NCBI RefSeq assembly: GCF_003336225.1
Contig: NZ_QPID01000013.1
Coordinates: 62,001-126,000 of the forward strand
Direction: 5' to 3'
DNA length: 64,000 bases
Origin: Corallincola holothuriorum
GTDB taxonomy: Bacteria; Pseudomonadota; Gammaproteobacteria; Enterobacterales; Neiellaceae
Part shown: in pieces, positions 1-9,105 of the stretch
Position numbering within the stretch: position 1 is the stretch's first letter
Layout of the letters: the number at the start of each line of letters is the position of its first letter
Notes under the pieces: model-generated
Seen by the model: only the letters and a program-made list of their open reading frames with translations
Told to the model about the DNA's origin: nothing
The model's database searches: none
Program-made: the position numbers and the translations under genes

Positions 1-1342
1 TAGAGGAGGCTGCAATCCGTTCTGGTTGATCAATCTCCAGCCGGATATCCGCAGCGCCGCTGGCGGTAGGCTGCAGAAGAAAGGTGTCGCCGTCAGCTGG
101 CGCACCAGATTCTTCATTAAAATCGATGCCTTCAAAACTAAAGGAAAACGGTGCAGCCCCTCTAACCACTGTTTGGTTACTGCCCGTATTGGTATTGGTG
201 ATGGTGTAACTATTGGTGCCAAGATCATATGCCACCTCATAGTCATCACCTGTCACCATATTCATATCATTGATGGTGACGTTACCGACCATGTTACCCG
301 CGTTGCTGCTGTCGTACTTCATGCGCAAACGCGCCACTTCAATATCGTTAATATCGCGGTAAAGGTCGTTACCTATATTGCCATCCAGATCCAAACCTTG
401 TGCCTGCTGCTGATTGAAGCTGTCAGCAACCGCCATGGCGGTCAGACCCAATTCATTTATTGCATTACGCAGGTCGTTATCGCGGTAGGTGAACATAGCG
501 CCGATCTGTCCACCCATACGTGCGCCGTCTAATGGAACCGTTCCGCTGCCATTGTTCGTCAGCACCAACTGCGTCTGTTGCGGATCAGGATTACCCGTTC
601 TGACACTGATTTCAAACGAGTTAACCTGAGTCACCAATGTCTGGCCATTGCCGATAAAAACGGTGATTGAGCCATCACCATTGTCGACCGTTGAGGTTGT
701 CGTGTATTCCGCCAGCTCTTTGACCAGGCCATCGCGCTTGTCGAGCAGATCATTGGGAGAGTTGTTAATACCGTTAGCTTCAGCAGAGATAATATCTTGG
801 TTAAGTACAGCGATCTGGGCGCCAATTTCACTGATACGGTCTGCAACCACTTCAATGTCTTCGTTTATCCCCTGCAACTGGTTTTCCAGCGTGGCGCGAA
901 TGGAGTTGAAGTTAAAAGCCACAGTATCAGCATTAGAGAGCATCACATTACGTACACCAATATCATTCGGTGTATCAACCACACTGTTAACCGCAGAGAA
1001 GAGCTCATTTAAGGAAGTACCTACACCAGCACCGACCCGAGAGAGCAACTCATCCAACTCGCTCATCTTTTGACCACGGGTTTCATCGCCAGAAAGGCGT
1101 GCCTGGTTAAATACCAACTCTTGATAGGCAAACTTGTTAAACGAGCGCTGCACATCAATAACCTGAGTACCGGTACCGAAATAGCTGCCCCCCTCCCACA
1201 ACGCAGGAGCCGCATCCTGGATAACACGCTGGCGCGAGTACCCTTCCGTATTGACGTTGGCAATGTTGTGACCGGTTGTCGACAGTTGCTTCTGTGACGA
1301 AAGCAAACCGCTGACGCCCAACTGATAGAGATCGACAGCCAT
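1..1342 (-). CDS. flgK: Flagellar hook-associated protein 1 FlgK (3' end beyond window)
   Basis: FlgK is the first hook-filament junction protein and joins hook to flagellin outside the cell. An open minus-strand frame runs from an ATG at 1342 to the left edge without a stop, giving 447 visible codons. The N-terminus (MAVDLYQLGVSGLLSSQKQL, then a TTGHNIANVNTEGYSRQR stretch) is the conserved D0 helix of hook-associated proteins with the NIANxxTxGYSRQ signature. The later sequence is Asn/Thr/Gly rich, as in the variable outer domain. The C-terminal D0 helix is missing only because of the window edge. The gene starts 28 bases after the flgJ stop and is the last visible member of the flgFGHIJK run. 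Translation starts after a clear AAGGAG. Confidence 0.93.
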   Translation of the reverse strand, partial: MAVDLYQLGVSGLLSSQKQLSTTGHNIANVNTEGYSRQRVIQDAAPALWEGGSYFGTGTQVIDVQRSFNKFAYQELVFNQARLSGDETRGQKMSELDELLSRVGAGVGTSLNELFSAVNSVVDTPNDIGVRNVMLSNADTVAFNFNSIRATLENQLQGINEDIEVVADRISEIGAQIAVLNQDIISAEANGINNSPNDLLDKRDGLVKELAEYTTTSTVDNGDGSITVFIGNGQTLVTQVNSFEISVRTGNPDPQQTQLVLTNNGSGTVPLDGARMGGQIGAMFTYRDNDLRNAINELGLTAMAVADSFNQQQAQGLDLDGNIGNDLYRDINDIEVARLRMKYDSSNAGNMVGNVTINDMNMVTGDDYEVAYDLGTNSYTITNTNTGSNQTVVRGAAPFSFSFEGIDFNEESGAPADGDTFLLQPTASGAADIRLEIDQPERIAASS

Positions 1343-1370
1343 AATGGCGCTCCTTCAAAAAACCGTTTGG

Positions 1371-2510
1371 TTAAAGCAGAGAATTAACTTGCTTTAGTAC
1401 GTTCAGGACCTTATCCGCATAACGGGGATCCGTCGCATATCCAGCTTGTTGAAGATTATGCAAGAAGTTTGCCGAATCTTTCGCTTCAGCAATAGCAGGT
1501 TGATAACGTGAGGATTTTTTAAGAAAATCAACAAAATCATTGAAACTTTCAGCAACAGAGTCATAGGCACGAAAGGCCGCGCGACGTTGTACTGGCAGAT
1601 CTTGTTCATATTCAAGGGTATTAACGCTGACAATGTCTCCTTGCCAACGCTGATCGGCCTTAATATTGAATAGATTATTACTGCTACTACCGTCACCACG
1701 GCGGATAGCCTTTTGCCCCCAGCCGGTCTCCAGTGCCGCTTGCGCGATTAACACGGCAGGTGATGTACCCAACGCATCCGCCGCTTTTTTGGCGTATGGC
1801 ATCACTGAATCAACAAAAGCTTGCGGCGACGAAAAGTCGACACTTTGTAAAAAGCCTTTGGGATCAGCCACATCATTTGAATTGTCGAGAGCGTTTGGAT
1901 CTGATTTGTCACTCTGGGTTATCGGCTCAGCCCCAGTAATAGCCACCGAACTGGCCGCCAGTTTTGCCTTAATTGCATCAAGCGGGTTTTGTTGACTAGC
2001 CGCTTGCTGTTCCGCCATCAATTTCTGATGTGTATCGGAACGTAAATAGGGCGCCAGCGGCAAACTATTGCCGGAGGCCACGCCAGACTGACTCTCTGTA
2101 ATTGGATCCAGACTTGGAGATACATCTTGTGTTTGGGGAAACAGTTGATCGCTGCCGTCGGTTCGCAACGTTGATGCCGGGCGCACGGTATCGCCGTCGG
2201 GTCGTAACTGTTGAACCATCAATTCGGCCAAACCGAAGCTGCCGCTCTGTGTCAGATCCTGGGCCATCTGTTGATCGCCCATCTGTTCATAAAATTTGGT
2301 GTAATTACTACTAAATGGGCTGTCTAACTCAAACGCTTCGGTCGCCTGACGCATCCCCTTGATAAGCATCTGTACGAACATGCCTTCAAATTGCTTTGCC
2401 ACTTCATGCAGTGCTTCCTCTTCATTCTGCTGAGCACTTTGACGCAGCCTATCAAGACCTTGGATGTCATGAACCTGGCGGCTTTGGGCAAATCTGTCGG
2501 CATCGATCAT
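1371..2510 (-). CDS. flgJ: Peptidoglycan hydrolase FlgJ, rod cap and muramidase
   Basis: FlgJ caps the growing rod in the periplasm and cuts a hole in peptidoglycan for it. The 379-residue product has the two-domain gammaproteobacterial form. Residues about 30-105 are the rod-binding domain (AKQFEGMFVQMLIKGMRQAT). A Ser/Gln/Asp-rich linker follows to about residue 225, and then a glucosaminidase-type domain (AFVDSVMPYAKKAADALG, then AALETGWGQ). Glu261 in the ALETGWG motif is the expected catalytic acid. It is somewhat longer than E. coli FlgJ (313 residues) because of the linker. It lies 10 bases after flgI and before flgK, in the normal order. Confidence 0.95.
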   Translation of the reverse strand: MIDADRFAQSRQVHDIQGLDRLRQSAQQNEEEALHEVAKQFEGMFVQMLIKGMRQATEAFELDSPFSSNYTKFYEQMGDQQMAQDLTQSGSFGLAELMVQQLRPDGDTVRPASTLRTDGSDQLFPQTQDVSPSLDPITESQSGVASGNSLPLAPYLRSDTHQKLMAEQQAASQQNPLDAIKAKLAASSVAITGAEPITQSDKSDPNALDNSNDVADPKGFLQSVDFSSPQAFVDSVMPYAKKAADALGTSPAVLIAQAALETGWGQKAIRRGDGSSSNNLFNIKADQRWQGDIVSVNTLEYEQDLPVQRRAAFRAYDSVAESFNDFVDFLKKSSRYQPAIAEAKDSANFLHNLQQAGYATDPRYADKVLNVLKQVNSLL

Positions 2511-2520
2511 CTCAGCACCT

Positions 2521-3612
2521 TTAGATAATGATCAACTGGCCACGAAGCGCACCCGCTTGCTTCAGCGCTTCTAAGATCGCCATGACGTCGGCAGGAGCAG
2601 CACCGACCGCGTTAATAGCCCGCACTAAATCGTCAAGGGTGGTACCAGGATTGAACACAAACATACGCGCATCATCGATAGCAACATCAATTAAGCTTTC
2701 CTGCGTTACCACGGTATCACCGCCCGAAAAGGCGCCCGGTTGGCTGACATCTTGCCCTTCGGCGATAGTAACGGTCATGCCGCCGTGAGTAATTGCCGCA
2801 GGCAGTAAGCGCACATCCTTGCCAATAACAATAGTGCCGGTACGGGAGTTGACGATCACTTTGGCAGACTCATCGGCAGGCTCGAAATCAAGGTTTTCCA
2901 GCGTTGCCAAGTACGCGACACGCTGAGAAACATCCCGTGGCGCGGTAACCCGTACACTGGTTGCATCGATAGCGCGCGCCGTATCAGGGCCAACTAAATC
3001 ATTGATCACATCAGACAGGCGCTTGGCTGTAGAGAAGTCGGGATTGTTCAAATTAAATGTCAGGTAATCGCCCTGGCTAAACATACTGGGAACTTCACGC
3101 TCGACAATCGCTCCGTTGGCGATGCGTCCGACGGTCGGTGTATTACTGATTACTTTTGAACCATCCTCACCGGAAAAACCAAAACCACCGACCACGAGGT
3201 TGCCTTGGGCAACAGCATAAATTTTACCATCAACCCCTTTTAGGAAAGTTTGTAGCAAGGTGCCACCACGGAGGCTTTCAGCACTACCGATTGAACTCAC
3301 TGTAATATCAATGGTTTGCCCCGGCTTGGTAAAAGCAGGAAGGTCTGCATGGATAGCGACAGCGGCGACATTTTTAATCTTTGGGCGCGTGCCGGGAGGC
3401 AGGTTAATGCCAAAATTGGATAACAAAGTCGAAAAGCTCTGTTCAGTGTATCGCGCTTGTTCGCCGGTGCCTGTCAAACCAACCACTAGGCCGTAACCAA
3501 CCAGTTGGTTGTTCCTAACCCCTTGGATCGTCGTGACATCTTTAATCCGTTCGGCGCTCGTCACACCACAAACAAGAAATGAAACAGTCAATAAAATCAG
3601 TCGCGTCCACAT
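2521..3612 (-). CDS. flgI: Flagellar P-ring protein FlgI
   Basis: FlgI forms the P ring in the peptidoglycan layer around the rod. The product starts with a Sec signal peptide ([20 protein letters not shown]) followed by [20 protein letters not shown], the highly conserved mature start of FlgI, and then [12 protein letters not shown]. The C-terminus [18 protein letters not shown] is also typical. I chose the ATG at 3612 (363 residues). The frame also offers a TTG at 3642, but that start would overlap flgH and would put ten odd residues before the signal peptide, while the ATG follows a CAGGT ribosome site. It sits between flgH and flgJ in the same operon. Confidence 0.95.
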   Translation of the reverse strand: MWTRLILLTVSFLVCGVTSAERIKDVTTIQGVRNNQLVGYGLVVGLTGTGEQARYTEQSFSTLLSNFGINLPPGTRPKIKNVAAVAIHADLPAFTKPGQTIDITVSSIGSAESLRGGTLLQTFLKGVDGKIYAVAQGNLVVGGFGFSGEDGSKVISNTPTVGRIANGAIVEREVPSMFSQGDYLTFNLNNPDFSTAKRLSDVINDLVGPDTARAIDATSVRVTAPRDVSQRVAYLATLENLDFEPADESAKVIVNSRTGTIVIGKDVRLLPAAITHGGMTVTIAEGQDVSQPGAFSGGDTVVTQESLIDVAIDDARMFVFNPGTTLDDLVRAINAVGAAPADVMAILEALKQAGALRGQLIII

Positions 3613-3629
3613 AGCTATTACCTGCTGCC

Positions 3630-4301
3630 TTAGAAAGGCCAAATTGGACTATTGAAGAAGCCAGTCAACCAACCAGGAGTTTGCGTGTCATGGGTAGAGC
3701 CGGTACCGCTGTATTGAATGCGTGCATTAGCCACACGGGTAGAGTCAACGTTATTATCGCCGGTCACGTCTTCAGGCCGGATAATCCCGGTTAAACGGAT
3801 ATATTCATCACCTTGGTTAATGGTGATCCATTTTTCACCACGTACCACCAGATGGCCGTTAGACAACACTTGTACAACACTGACCGAAATAGCACCAAAC
3901 AGTGAGTTGTTTTGGCGAACCTTTGACTCCCCTTCAAACTCGTTATCACCTTCAATGCTGGCGTTAAGCTCGTTACCATTGATGGTGAACGGGCTTCCCA
4001 TCAATACCGGCGTTTGCAAGCCCACCGACGAGGACTTATCCAACTCGTTCTTGGCACCTTTATTCGCCGTGGTGTTCTCAACTAAATTCACCGTGATCAC
4101 ATCGCCAACACGGCGTGCCTTAATATCGGAATAAAGGTTCTGTGCCGTCACATCCTGAAACATTGACCCGGTGAGCACCATGTTGCCCTCTTCCGGCATC
4201 TCGGGGATCAGCGGCGCGTAATAGGGGTCATCAGGTTGCACCTGATATACGCTGGAACAAGCAGACAGTAACAGCGCCGATAATGGAATTAGTTTTTTCA
4301 T
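3630..4301 (-). CDS. flgH: Flagellar L-ring lipoprotein FlgH
   Basis: FlgH is the outer-membrane lipoprotein that builds the L ring. The 223-residue product begins [17 protein letters not shown], a lipoprotein signal with lipobox LSAC, so Cys15 would be lipidated. The body has the family sequences [36 protein letters not shown] and [31 protein letters not shown], and ends in the aromatic tail [14 protein letters not shown]. It lies between flgG and flgI. In Vibrio-type flagella this ring is surrounded by the H ring made with FlgT, FlgO and FlgP, whose genes occur further right in this window. Confidence 0.95.
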   Translation of the reverse strand: MKKLIPLSALLLSACSSVYQVQPDDPYYAPLIPEMPEEGNMVLTGSMFQDVTAQNLYSDIKARRVGDVITVNLVENTTANKGAKNELDKSSSVGLQTPVLMGSPFTINGNELNASIEGDNEFEGESKVRQNNSLFGAISVSVVQVLSNGHLVVRGEKWITINQGDEYIRLTGIIRPEDVTGDNNVDSTRVANARIQYSGTGSTHDTQTPGWLTGFFNSPIWPF

Positions 4302-4318
4302 CGCTCTACACCAGGTTA

Positions 4319-5107
4319 CTAAAGTTGTTGATTGATGTATGACATCATCTGATCAACGGCCGAGATCACTTTTGCATTCATCTCGTAGACCCGCTGACTT
4401 TCGATCAAATTAACTAGCTCTTCGGTGACATTCACGTTGGAAGTTTCCAGTACCCCTTGGCGAATAGAACCTAGGCCGTCCAAGCTCGGTGTACCTTCGG
4501 TGGCTGCGCCACTGGAGCCGGTTTCCAAATAGAGATTTTCACCGATAGGCTCTAAGCCACTGGGATTGACAAAATCAACGATGGTAACGTTGCCTACAAC
4601 GACGTTATCGGTGTTGCCAGGTTGTCTGACAGACACTTCACCATCAACAGAAACTGTCATCGACTGCGCATCGGGTGGCAGGTTGATCGCTGGTTGTAGC
4701 TCGTAACCTGCGCCGTTAGTCACCATCTGCCCATCTTCGTTGAGGGTAAACTGACCATTACGGGTATAAGCAATATTGCCGTCAGGCAATAGGATCTGAA
4801 AGAAGCCTCGCCCTTGAATCGTCCAGTCCATCGAATTATCAGTGCTGAGCAAGTTACCTTGCGTAAAGGTCTTTTGTGTCGCCGTCACTTTGGCGCCGGC
4901 ACCTAGCATCAAGCCGGTAGGCAACTCAGTATTCGCGGATGACAAACCACCCGGTTGATTAATCGTCTGGTACAAGAGATCTTCGAACACGGCGCGACTC
5001 TTCTTGAACCCCACCGTACTGGCATTTGCCAGGTTGTTCGATATCACTGAAATATCGGTCTGCTGGGCATCAAGACCGGTTTTACTGATCCAAAGTGCTG
5101 GATTCAT
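4319..5107 (-). CDS. flgG: Flagellar distal rod protein FlgG
   Basis: FlgG forms the distal rod that crosses the peptidoglycan and outer membrane. The 262-residue product has the FlgG start MNPALWISKTGLDAQQTDIS with the NNLANASTVGFKKSRAVFEDL motif. It has a central DWTIQGRGFFQI stretch, and a C-terminus with SNVNVTEELVNLIESQRVYEMNAK and SAVDQMMSYINQQL, which are the paired terminal helices of rod proteins. Length equals the usual 260-262 residues. An AAGGAG ribosome site lies before the ATG. It is 26 bases downstream of flgF. Confidence 0.96.
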   Translation of the reverse strand: MNPALWISKTGLDAQQTDISVISNNLANASTVGFKKSRAVFEDLLYQTINQPGGLSSANTELPTGLMLGAGAKVTATQKTFTQGNLLSTDNSMDWTIQGRGFFQILLPDGNIAYTRNGQFTLNEDGQMVTNGAGYELQPAINLPPDAQSMTVSVDGEVSVRQPGNTDNVVVGNVTIVDFVNPSGLEPIGENLYLETGSSGAATEGTPSLDGLGSIRQGVLETSNVNVTEELVNLIESQRVYEMNAKVISAVDQMMSYINQQL

Positions 5108-5133
5108 GATGCTAACTCCTTACTGTTCAGTGA

Positions 5134-5898
5134 TTAGCCGAGGCGCAACAGTTGATCAGAAGATTTATCGATATCTTCTGCTGTCCGCATCATTTTGATT
5201 TGCATTTCGAACTGACGCTGCAAGCTAAGCATGCTGGTCATTTCACTTACTGCGCTCACATTACTGCCTTCTAATACGCCACTCATCAATGTGATGTCAG
5301 CATTGGCCGGCGCTAATGTATCGCCAAGCGCAGCAGCATCCCCTTTCAGGCGAAAGAGGCCATCAAGCCCTTTGTCCAACGCCTGCTTATCAGGCTGGAC
5401 TAACTTAATGCGCCCGACCGCTGCAACCGCAGTAGGCGGCGCACCAGTGGGTAAAACAGAAATAGTACCGTCACCGCCGATCTCTATTTTGGCGTACGGC
5501 TGAGGCACCACTATCGGTGCGCCATCATCCCCTAGGATCGCCCTGCCAGAACCGTTGGTTAACAACCCCTCCGGCGAAACAACAAGATCGCCAGCACGGG
5601 TATAGGCTTCTTGACCCTGACCATCAGCCACGGCTAACCAGCCGTCACCTTTTACCGCCACATCTAAAGAACGGCCTGTGGTCACCAAAGCACCGCCACG
5701 CAAACTTGACGCAGGATTTTCCGTCATCGCAAACACACGCGTAGGTAAACCTTCACCAAACGCCTGCATGGCACGGGACTGTTCTAGGTCGGCCTTAAAA
5801 CCTGTGGTATTTGCATTCGCCAAATTGTTGGCATGCACGCCAATACTGTGAAAGTTCTGCTTGGCGCCACTCATAGCCAGATACATAAAACGATCCAT
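5134..5898 (-). CDS. flgF: Flagellar proximal rod protein FlgF
   Basis: FlgF is one of the proximal rod subunits. The 254-residue product starts MDRFMYLAMSGAKQNFHSIG with HANNLANANTTGFKADLEQ, as expected for this family. It ends with a GSNVSAVSEMTSMLSLQRQFEMQIKMM helix. It is the first gene after an intrinsic terminator that closes flgBCDE, and it has its own sigma-54 promoter match about 40 bases upstream. It therefore probably heads a flgFGHIJK transcript. Confidence 0.95.
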   Translation of the reverse strand: MDRFMYLAMSGAKQNFHSIGVHANNLANANTTGFKADLEQSRAMQAFGEGLPTRVFAMTENPASSLRGGALVTTGRSLDVAVKGDGWLAVADGQGQEAYTRAGDLVVSPEGLLTNGSGRAILGDDGAPIVVPQPYAKIEIGGDGTISVLPTGAPPTAVAAVGRIKLVQPDKQALDKGLDGLFRLKGDAAALGDTLAPANADITLMSGVLEGSNVSAVSEMTSMLSLQRQFEMQIKMMRTAEDIDKSSDQLLRLG

Positions 5899-5938
5899 GG
5901 GGACCTCGGTGTCAAAAAAACATGTCTAACAACGATAT

Positions 5939-5954
5939 TGCAATGACTATGCCA
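5939..5954 (-). promoter_or_regulatory. Sigma-54 promoter before flgF
   Basis: On the minus strand the 16-mer TGGCATAGTCATTGCA has the -24 GG and -12 GC elements at the correct spacing and differs from the TGGCACN5TTGCA consensus at one conserved base. It lies 41 bases before the flgF ATG and downstream of the flgE terminator. RpoN with a FlrC-type activator is the expected control by analogy with Vibrio. The activator genes are not in this window. Confidence 0.8.
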
Positions 5955-6006
5955 AATGGGTAACCAACTGATAACAAAAGGAAGGGAATGAAAAAGTGGC
6001 AAAAAA

Positions 6007-6030
6007 ATGCCGCCTCGGAGCGGGCGGCAT
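6007..6030 (-). terminator. Intrinsic terminator after flgE
   Basis: A perfect 8-bp stem ATGCCGCC/GGCGGCAT with an 8-base loop is followed on the minus strand by seven T residues. It lies 18 bases after the flgE stop and separates the flgBCDE transcript from flgF onward. Confidence 0.85.
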
Positions 6031-6048
6031 TGACGAACTATCGTTGCG

Positions 6049-7383
6049 TTATCGGATCTGCAGGATAGTCTGGGTGATCGTGTTGTTCACTTCCAGAGAA
6101 CGAGAGTTAGCCTGGAAGTTACGTTGACCTGTGATCAGATCAACAAGCTCAGTGGTCAGGTTTACATTTGATTGTTCCAATGTACCCGACAGTATTCGCC
6201 CGTATGACCCCTGATCGGCTTCACCTGCAATCGGATCACCAGACGATTGATTAGCCGTCCACGCCGTGTTTCCGACAGGCGCCAAACCTTGTTCATTCGC
6301 CACTTTCACCAACGCCACTTTACCTAATGGCTGTGTTGTACCGTTACTGTAAGTAGCGTTGACTAACCCGCTGCTACCAATATCAACAGAGGTCAAACGC
6401 CCCACTGTCACGCCGTCTTGCGCCAGTTGTTGAACTTCGAAAGCGGAAGCAAACTGAGTCGGGTTGTTGAAATTGAAGGTAACCGTCTGGTTCACATCGG
6501 CACCGCCCATATCCAAGCCCGCACCACCCGGAGGAGCAACCCCCAAGGGTTCAGTAACCACAGGGTTACCACCGTTAACCGAAGCCACGGTGCCATCGGC
6601 ATTAAAGTTCATATACATACCGGTTTGACCATTAGCACCGGTAGGCTGAGTTTGCGGCGGTGGCGGTGCAACAATATCGACAGGCTGCGAGCCGTTGGGA
6701 TCTGTCATCGTGGTAAACATCGCCCACTGATTCGCTACGTTAGTATCCTTTACGTAATAGGTGGTTGCTACGTAGCTCTGCCCAAGGGAATCGTAGATAG
6801 TCAGTGATGTGGCAGCGTTATATGTGGTGTTGTCCGTCGGGTCAAAGTTTGCCGGATCTAAAGCCGTTTCACCCGCGGGCAAGTTCAAGCCAATATCGAC
6901 ATTAGCTGTTGGTTGCGGCTGCCCTGCTGAGGATGGGATCTGCAGCGGAATAGTCGAAGCTAACGCCACCGAAGAAACGGTACCGTCCGGGTTTACCGGA
7001 AACACGCGTAAAAATTGCCCTGCAGAGTTAACCATAAAGCTATTCTCATCCAGCTTAAATGCGCCAGCACGAGTCAAGTTAACGTCAAGATCTTCCGCGT
7101 TGGCTGAGGTAGCAAAGAAACCACTGCCATCGATCGCCAAATCCAGGGAGTTATTCGAGAACAGGAATGAGCCCTGGCTAAACTGCTGCGCCACATCTGC
7201 AGTAGTGACACCCTGGCCAACCGTTGTTTTCGAGTTACTAAACACACTAGAACTATAAACGTCGGCGAATTCAGCTCGCGACTCTTTAAAGCCGAAGGTG
7301 TTTACGTTTGAGATATTGTTGGCGGTAACATCAATATCTTTCTGAGCGGCGTTAATCCCACTCAACGCAATATTAAAAGACAT
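6049..7383 (-). CDS. flgE: Flagellar hook protein FlgE
   Basis: FlgE polymerises outside the cell into the flexible hook. The 444-residue product has the hook/rod N-terminal motif (MSFNIALSGINAAQKDIDVT, NNISNVNTFGFKESRAEFAD). The middle is a variable Asn/Thr/Gly/Pro-rich region including an APPPPQTQPTG stretch. The C-terminal helix is SGTLEQSNVNLTTELVDLIT with RNFQANSRSLEVNNTITQTILQIR. Length and order (after flgD, before flgF) are as expected. Confidence 0.96.
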   Translation of the reverse strand: MSFNIALSGINAAQKDIDVTANNISNVNTFGFKESRAEFADVYSSSVFSNSKTTVGQGVTTADVAQQFSQGSFLFSNNSLDLAIDGSGFFATSANAEDLDVNLTRAGAFKLDENSFMVNSAGQFLRVFPVNPDGTVSSVALASTIPLQIPSSAGQPQPTANVDIGLNLPAGETALDPANFDPTDNTTYNAATSLTIYDSLGQSYVATTYYVKDTNVANQWAMFTTMTDPNGSQPVDIVAPPPPQTQPTGANGQTGMYMNFNADGTVASVNGGNPVVTEPLGVAPPGGAGLDMGGADVNQTVTFNFNNPTQFASAFEVQQLAQDGVTVGRLTSVDIGSSGLVNATYSNGTTQPLGKVALVKVANEQGLAPVGNTAWTANQSSGDPIAGEADQGSYGRILSGTLEQSNVNLTTELVDLITGQRNFQANSRSLEVNNTITQTILQIR

Positions 7384-7424
7384 AACTTCATACTCCCATT
7401 TATCTGGTGTTCGCTTGGCCTGTT

Positions 7425-8117
7425 TTAGCCTTTAGCAACTTCAAGAACGTCACTTAAGCGGAATCCACCCTGTATACCTTGCAGATTTAATGCCACACCG
7501 TTGGCGCCACTAATACTGACGCTATCAACCTTGGCGTAAGTAGAGATTGGCAGTTCGACGCTGCTATCTCCCTGAAGAGCGTATGCCTTCACTACATAAT
7601 TACCCTGCGGCAACTGATTGCCGCTTGCATCTGTACCGTCCCATTCAAAGCGGGCATTTCCAGCCTCCTTTGCCCCCATCGTAATGGAATGCACCACCTG
7701 CCCTGTGGTGTCTTCGATGCGAACGGTGACGTTATTTGTTGGCGCAGATAAACTCACGACACCATCAATGCCTGTGGTATCCGTCTTATGGCTATAGCCT
7801 GTCGGTACCAATACCTTTTGGCCCACCAAAGATGAAGCTTGTAGTGCTTGGCTCGAACTCATAATGGAGTTCAAACCTGTCATCTGTTCATTTAGTTGAC
7901 CGATGCCTTCCGCCGTTGTAAACGAGCTCATCTGCGCCACCATCTCAGCGTTCTCAACCGGTTTAAACGGATCTTGATACGCCAGCTGCTGGGTCAAAAG
8001 CTGAAAGAAATCTTCCTGCGACAACATGGTGTCTTTCGGTTGATCACTGATTTCCGTTTGCGGCTCTTGCCAACTCAACTGATCGATATAATTGCTGCTT
8101 CCGCTTATCTCACTCAC
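7425..8117 (-). CDS. flgD: Hook assembly scaffold FlgD
   Basis: FlgD caps the growing hook and is needed for FlgE assembly. The 230-residue product contains the FlgD motif LSQEDFFQLLTQQLAYQDPF followed by KPVENAEMVAQMSSFTTAEG. A FLIWN-like Ig/tudor region (residues about 100-200) contains RFEWDGTDASGNQLPQGNY. Start is a GTG at 8117 with an AAGGAG ribosome site upstream. It lies between flgC and flgE. Confidence 0.94.
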   Translation of the reverse strand: MSEISGSSNYIDQLSWQEPQTEISDQPKDTMLSQEDFFQLLTQQLAYQDPFKPVENAEMVAQMSSFTTAEGIGQLNEQMTGLNSIMSSSQALQASSLVGQKVLVPTGYSHKTDTTGIDGVVSLSAPTNNVTVRIEDTTGQVVHSITMGAKEAGNARFEWDGTDASGNQLPQGNYVVKAYALQGDSSVELPISTYAKVDSVSISGANGVALNLQGIQGGFRLSDVLEVAKG

Positions 8118-8138
8118 AATTAGCTCTCCTTACCCGAC

Positions 8139-8552
8139 TTACTTGCCGAGCTGAAGCGTACGATTAAGCATCTGCTTTGCCGCATCAGCGATCTGAACAT
8201 TGGTTTGATAACTTCGAGAAGCCGACATCATGTCCGCCATCTCTTCAACGGTATTAACGTTAGGCTTAAAGATATACCCCTGTTCATCCGCCATCGGGTG
8301 CTCAGGATCATATTGTCGAATCAGTGGCTTATCACTTTCGACGATCCCTTTCACCTCAACCGGAACAGCACTCTGGTCGCGCATGGCGCTGTCAAACTGC
8401 GCTGCAAATACCGGATGTCGCGCACGGTAAGTGGTATCAATACTGCTCGACACACTGTCAGCGTTAGCGAGGTTACTCGCGGTGGTGTTCAGACGGATAG
8501 ACTGAGCACTCATTCCTGAACCTGCGACATCTAGAACGTTAAACAGACTCAT
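8139..8552 (-). CDS. flgC: Flagellar proximal rod protein FlgC
   Basis: FlgC is a proximal rod subunit. The 137-residue product begins MSLFNVLDVAGSGMSAQSIR with LNTTASNLANADSV, carries YIFKPNVNTVEEMADMMSAS, and ends SYQTNVQIADAAKQMLNRTLQLGK. All are FlgC signatures and the length is normal. It is two bases downstream of flgB, so the two are probably translationally coupled. Confidence 0.95.
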   Translation of the reverse strand: MSLFNVLDVAGSGMSAQSIRLNTTASNLANADSVSSSIDTTYRARHPVFAAQFDSAMRDQSAVPVEVKGIVESDKPLIRQYDPEHPMADEQGYIFKPNVNTVEEMADMMSASRSYQTNVQIADAAKQMLNRTLQLGK

Positions 8553-8554
8553 GC

Positions 8555-8950
8555 CTATTCTCCTTTAATTGCTGAAGTAAGACCGCGGAACTTACTGCCT
8601 AAGAAGGTCAGCGAGGCTTGATGCTCCAAGGCATTTTGCAGGTAGTTATTCCGCTCTACCTGCATATCAACCGTATTTCCGTCGCCCGTATCAGGTTGAT
8701 TGGGCACGCGATACTTAAGCTCGCCGGTCGGCGGCAAATTGACATTAAAATGCCGCTCATTAGTACTTGCCATGGCAAAGCCCTGCCGCGTCTGCGCATT
8801 AGCTAATGCCTGCTTAAAATCGATATCCTGCGCTTTGTATTGAGGGGTATCAGCATTGGCGATATTACTAGCCAAGACTTCAGCCCGCTGGGTACGGATA
8901 CCGACAGTGTGCTGATGAATTCCCAATGCGCGATCAAAACTAATAGCCAT
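8555..8950 (-). CDS. flgB: Flagellar proximal rod protein FlgB
   Basis: FlgB is the rod subunit nearest the MS ring. The 131-residue product has [20 protein letters not shown] followed by [18 protein letters not shown], and a C-terminal [24 protein letters not shown]. It is the first gene of flgBCDE. The ATG follows a GGAGG ribosome site, and a sigma-54 promoter match lies about 27 bases further upstream. Confidence 0.95.
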   Translation of the reverse strand: MAISFDRALGIHQHTVGIRTQRAEVLASNIANADTPQYKAQDIDFKQALANAQTRQGFAMASTNERHFNVNLPPTGELKYRVPNQPDTGDGNTVDMQVERNNYLQNALEHQASLTFLGSKFRGLTSAIKGE

Positions 8951-8976
8951 AACGATTCCTCCACTGAAATTGTAAA

Positions 8977-8992
8977 AGCAATAGTCATGCCA
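8977..8992 (-). promoter_or_regulatory. Sigma-54 promoter before flgB
   Basis: The minus-strand 16-mer TGGCATGACTATTGCT has the -24 GG and -12 GC of RpoN promoters at correct spacing, with a T-rich stretch just downstream. It lies 27 bases before the flgB ATG and just past the cheR terminator, so it should drive flgBCDE. Confidence 0.82.
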
Positions 8993-9047
8993 AAGAATTT
9001 TTGGCGCTTACACGAAAGGCAAAAGAAGCAATACAAATAGGACAGAC

Positions 9048-9076
9048 AAAAAATGCGCCAACCATGGCGCATTTTT
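9048..9076. terminator. Bidirectional intrinsic terminator between cheR and flgB
   Basis: Stem ATGCGCCA/TGGCGCAT with loop ACCA is flanked by A5 on one side and T5 on the other, so it can work in both directions. On the minus strand it follows the cheR stop and ends the cheV-cheR transcript. Confidence 0.85.
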
Positions 9077-9105
9077 AAGATAAGCAGATTGAGGGAGTAA
9101 CCAGG

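Noticed and set aside
26-532. A 168-residue plus-strand frame across the left edge
   Set aside because: It lies wholly antisense to flgK, has no ribosome site, and its residues are the complement of the conserved FlgK outer-domain codons.
3613-3642. Earlier TTG start for flgI
   Set aside because: It would add ten residues before a normal signal peptide and overlap flgH, while the ATG at 3612 has its own ribosome site.
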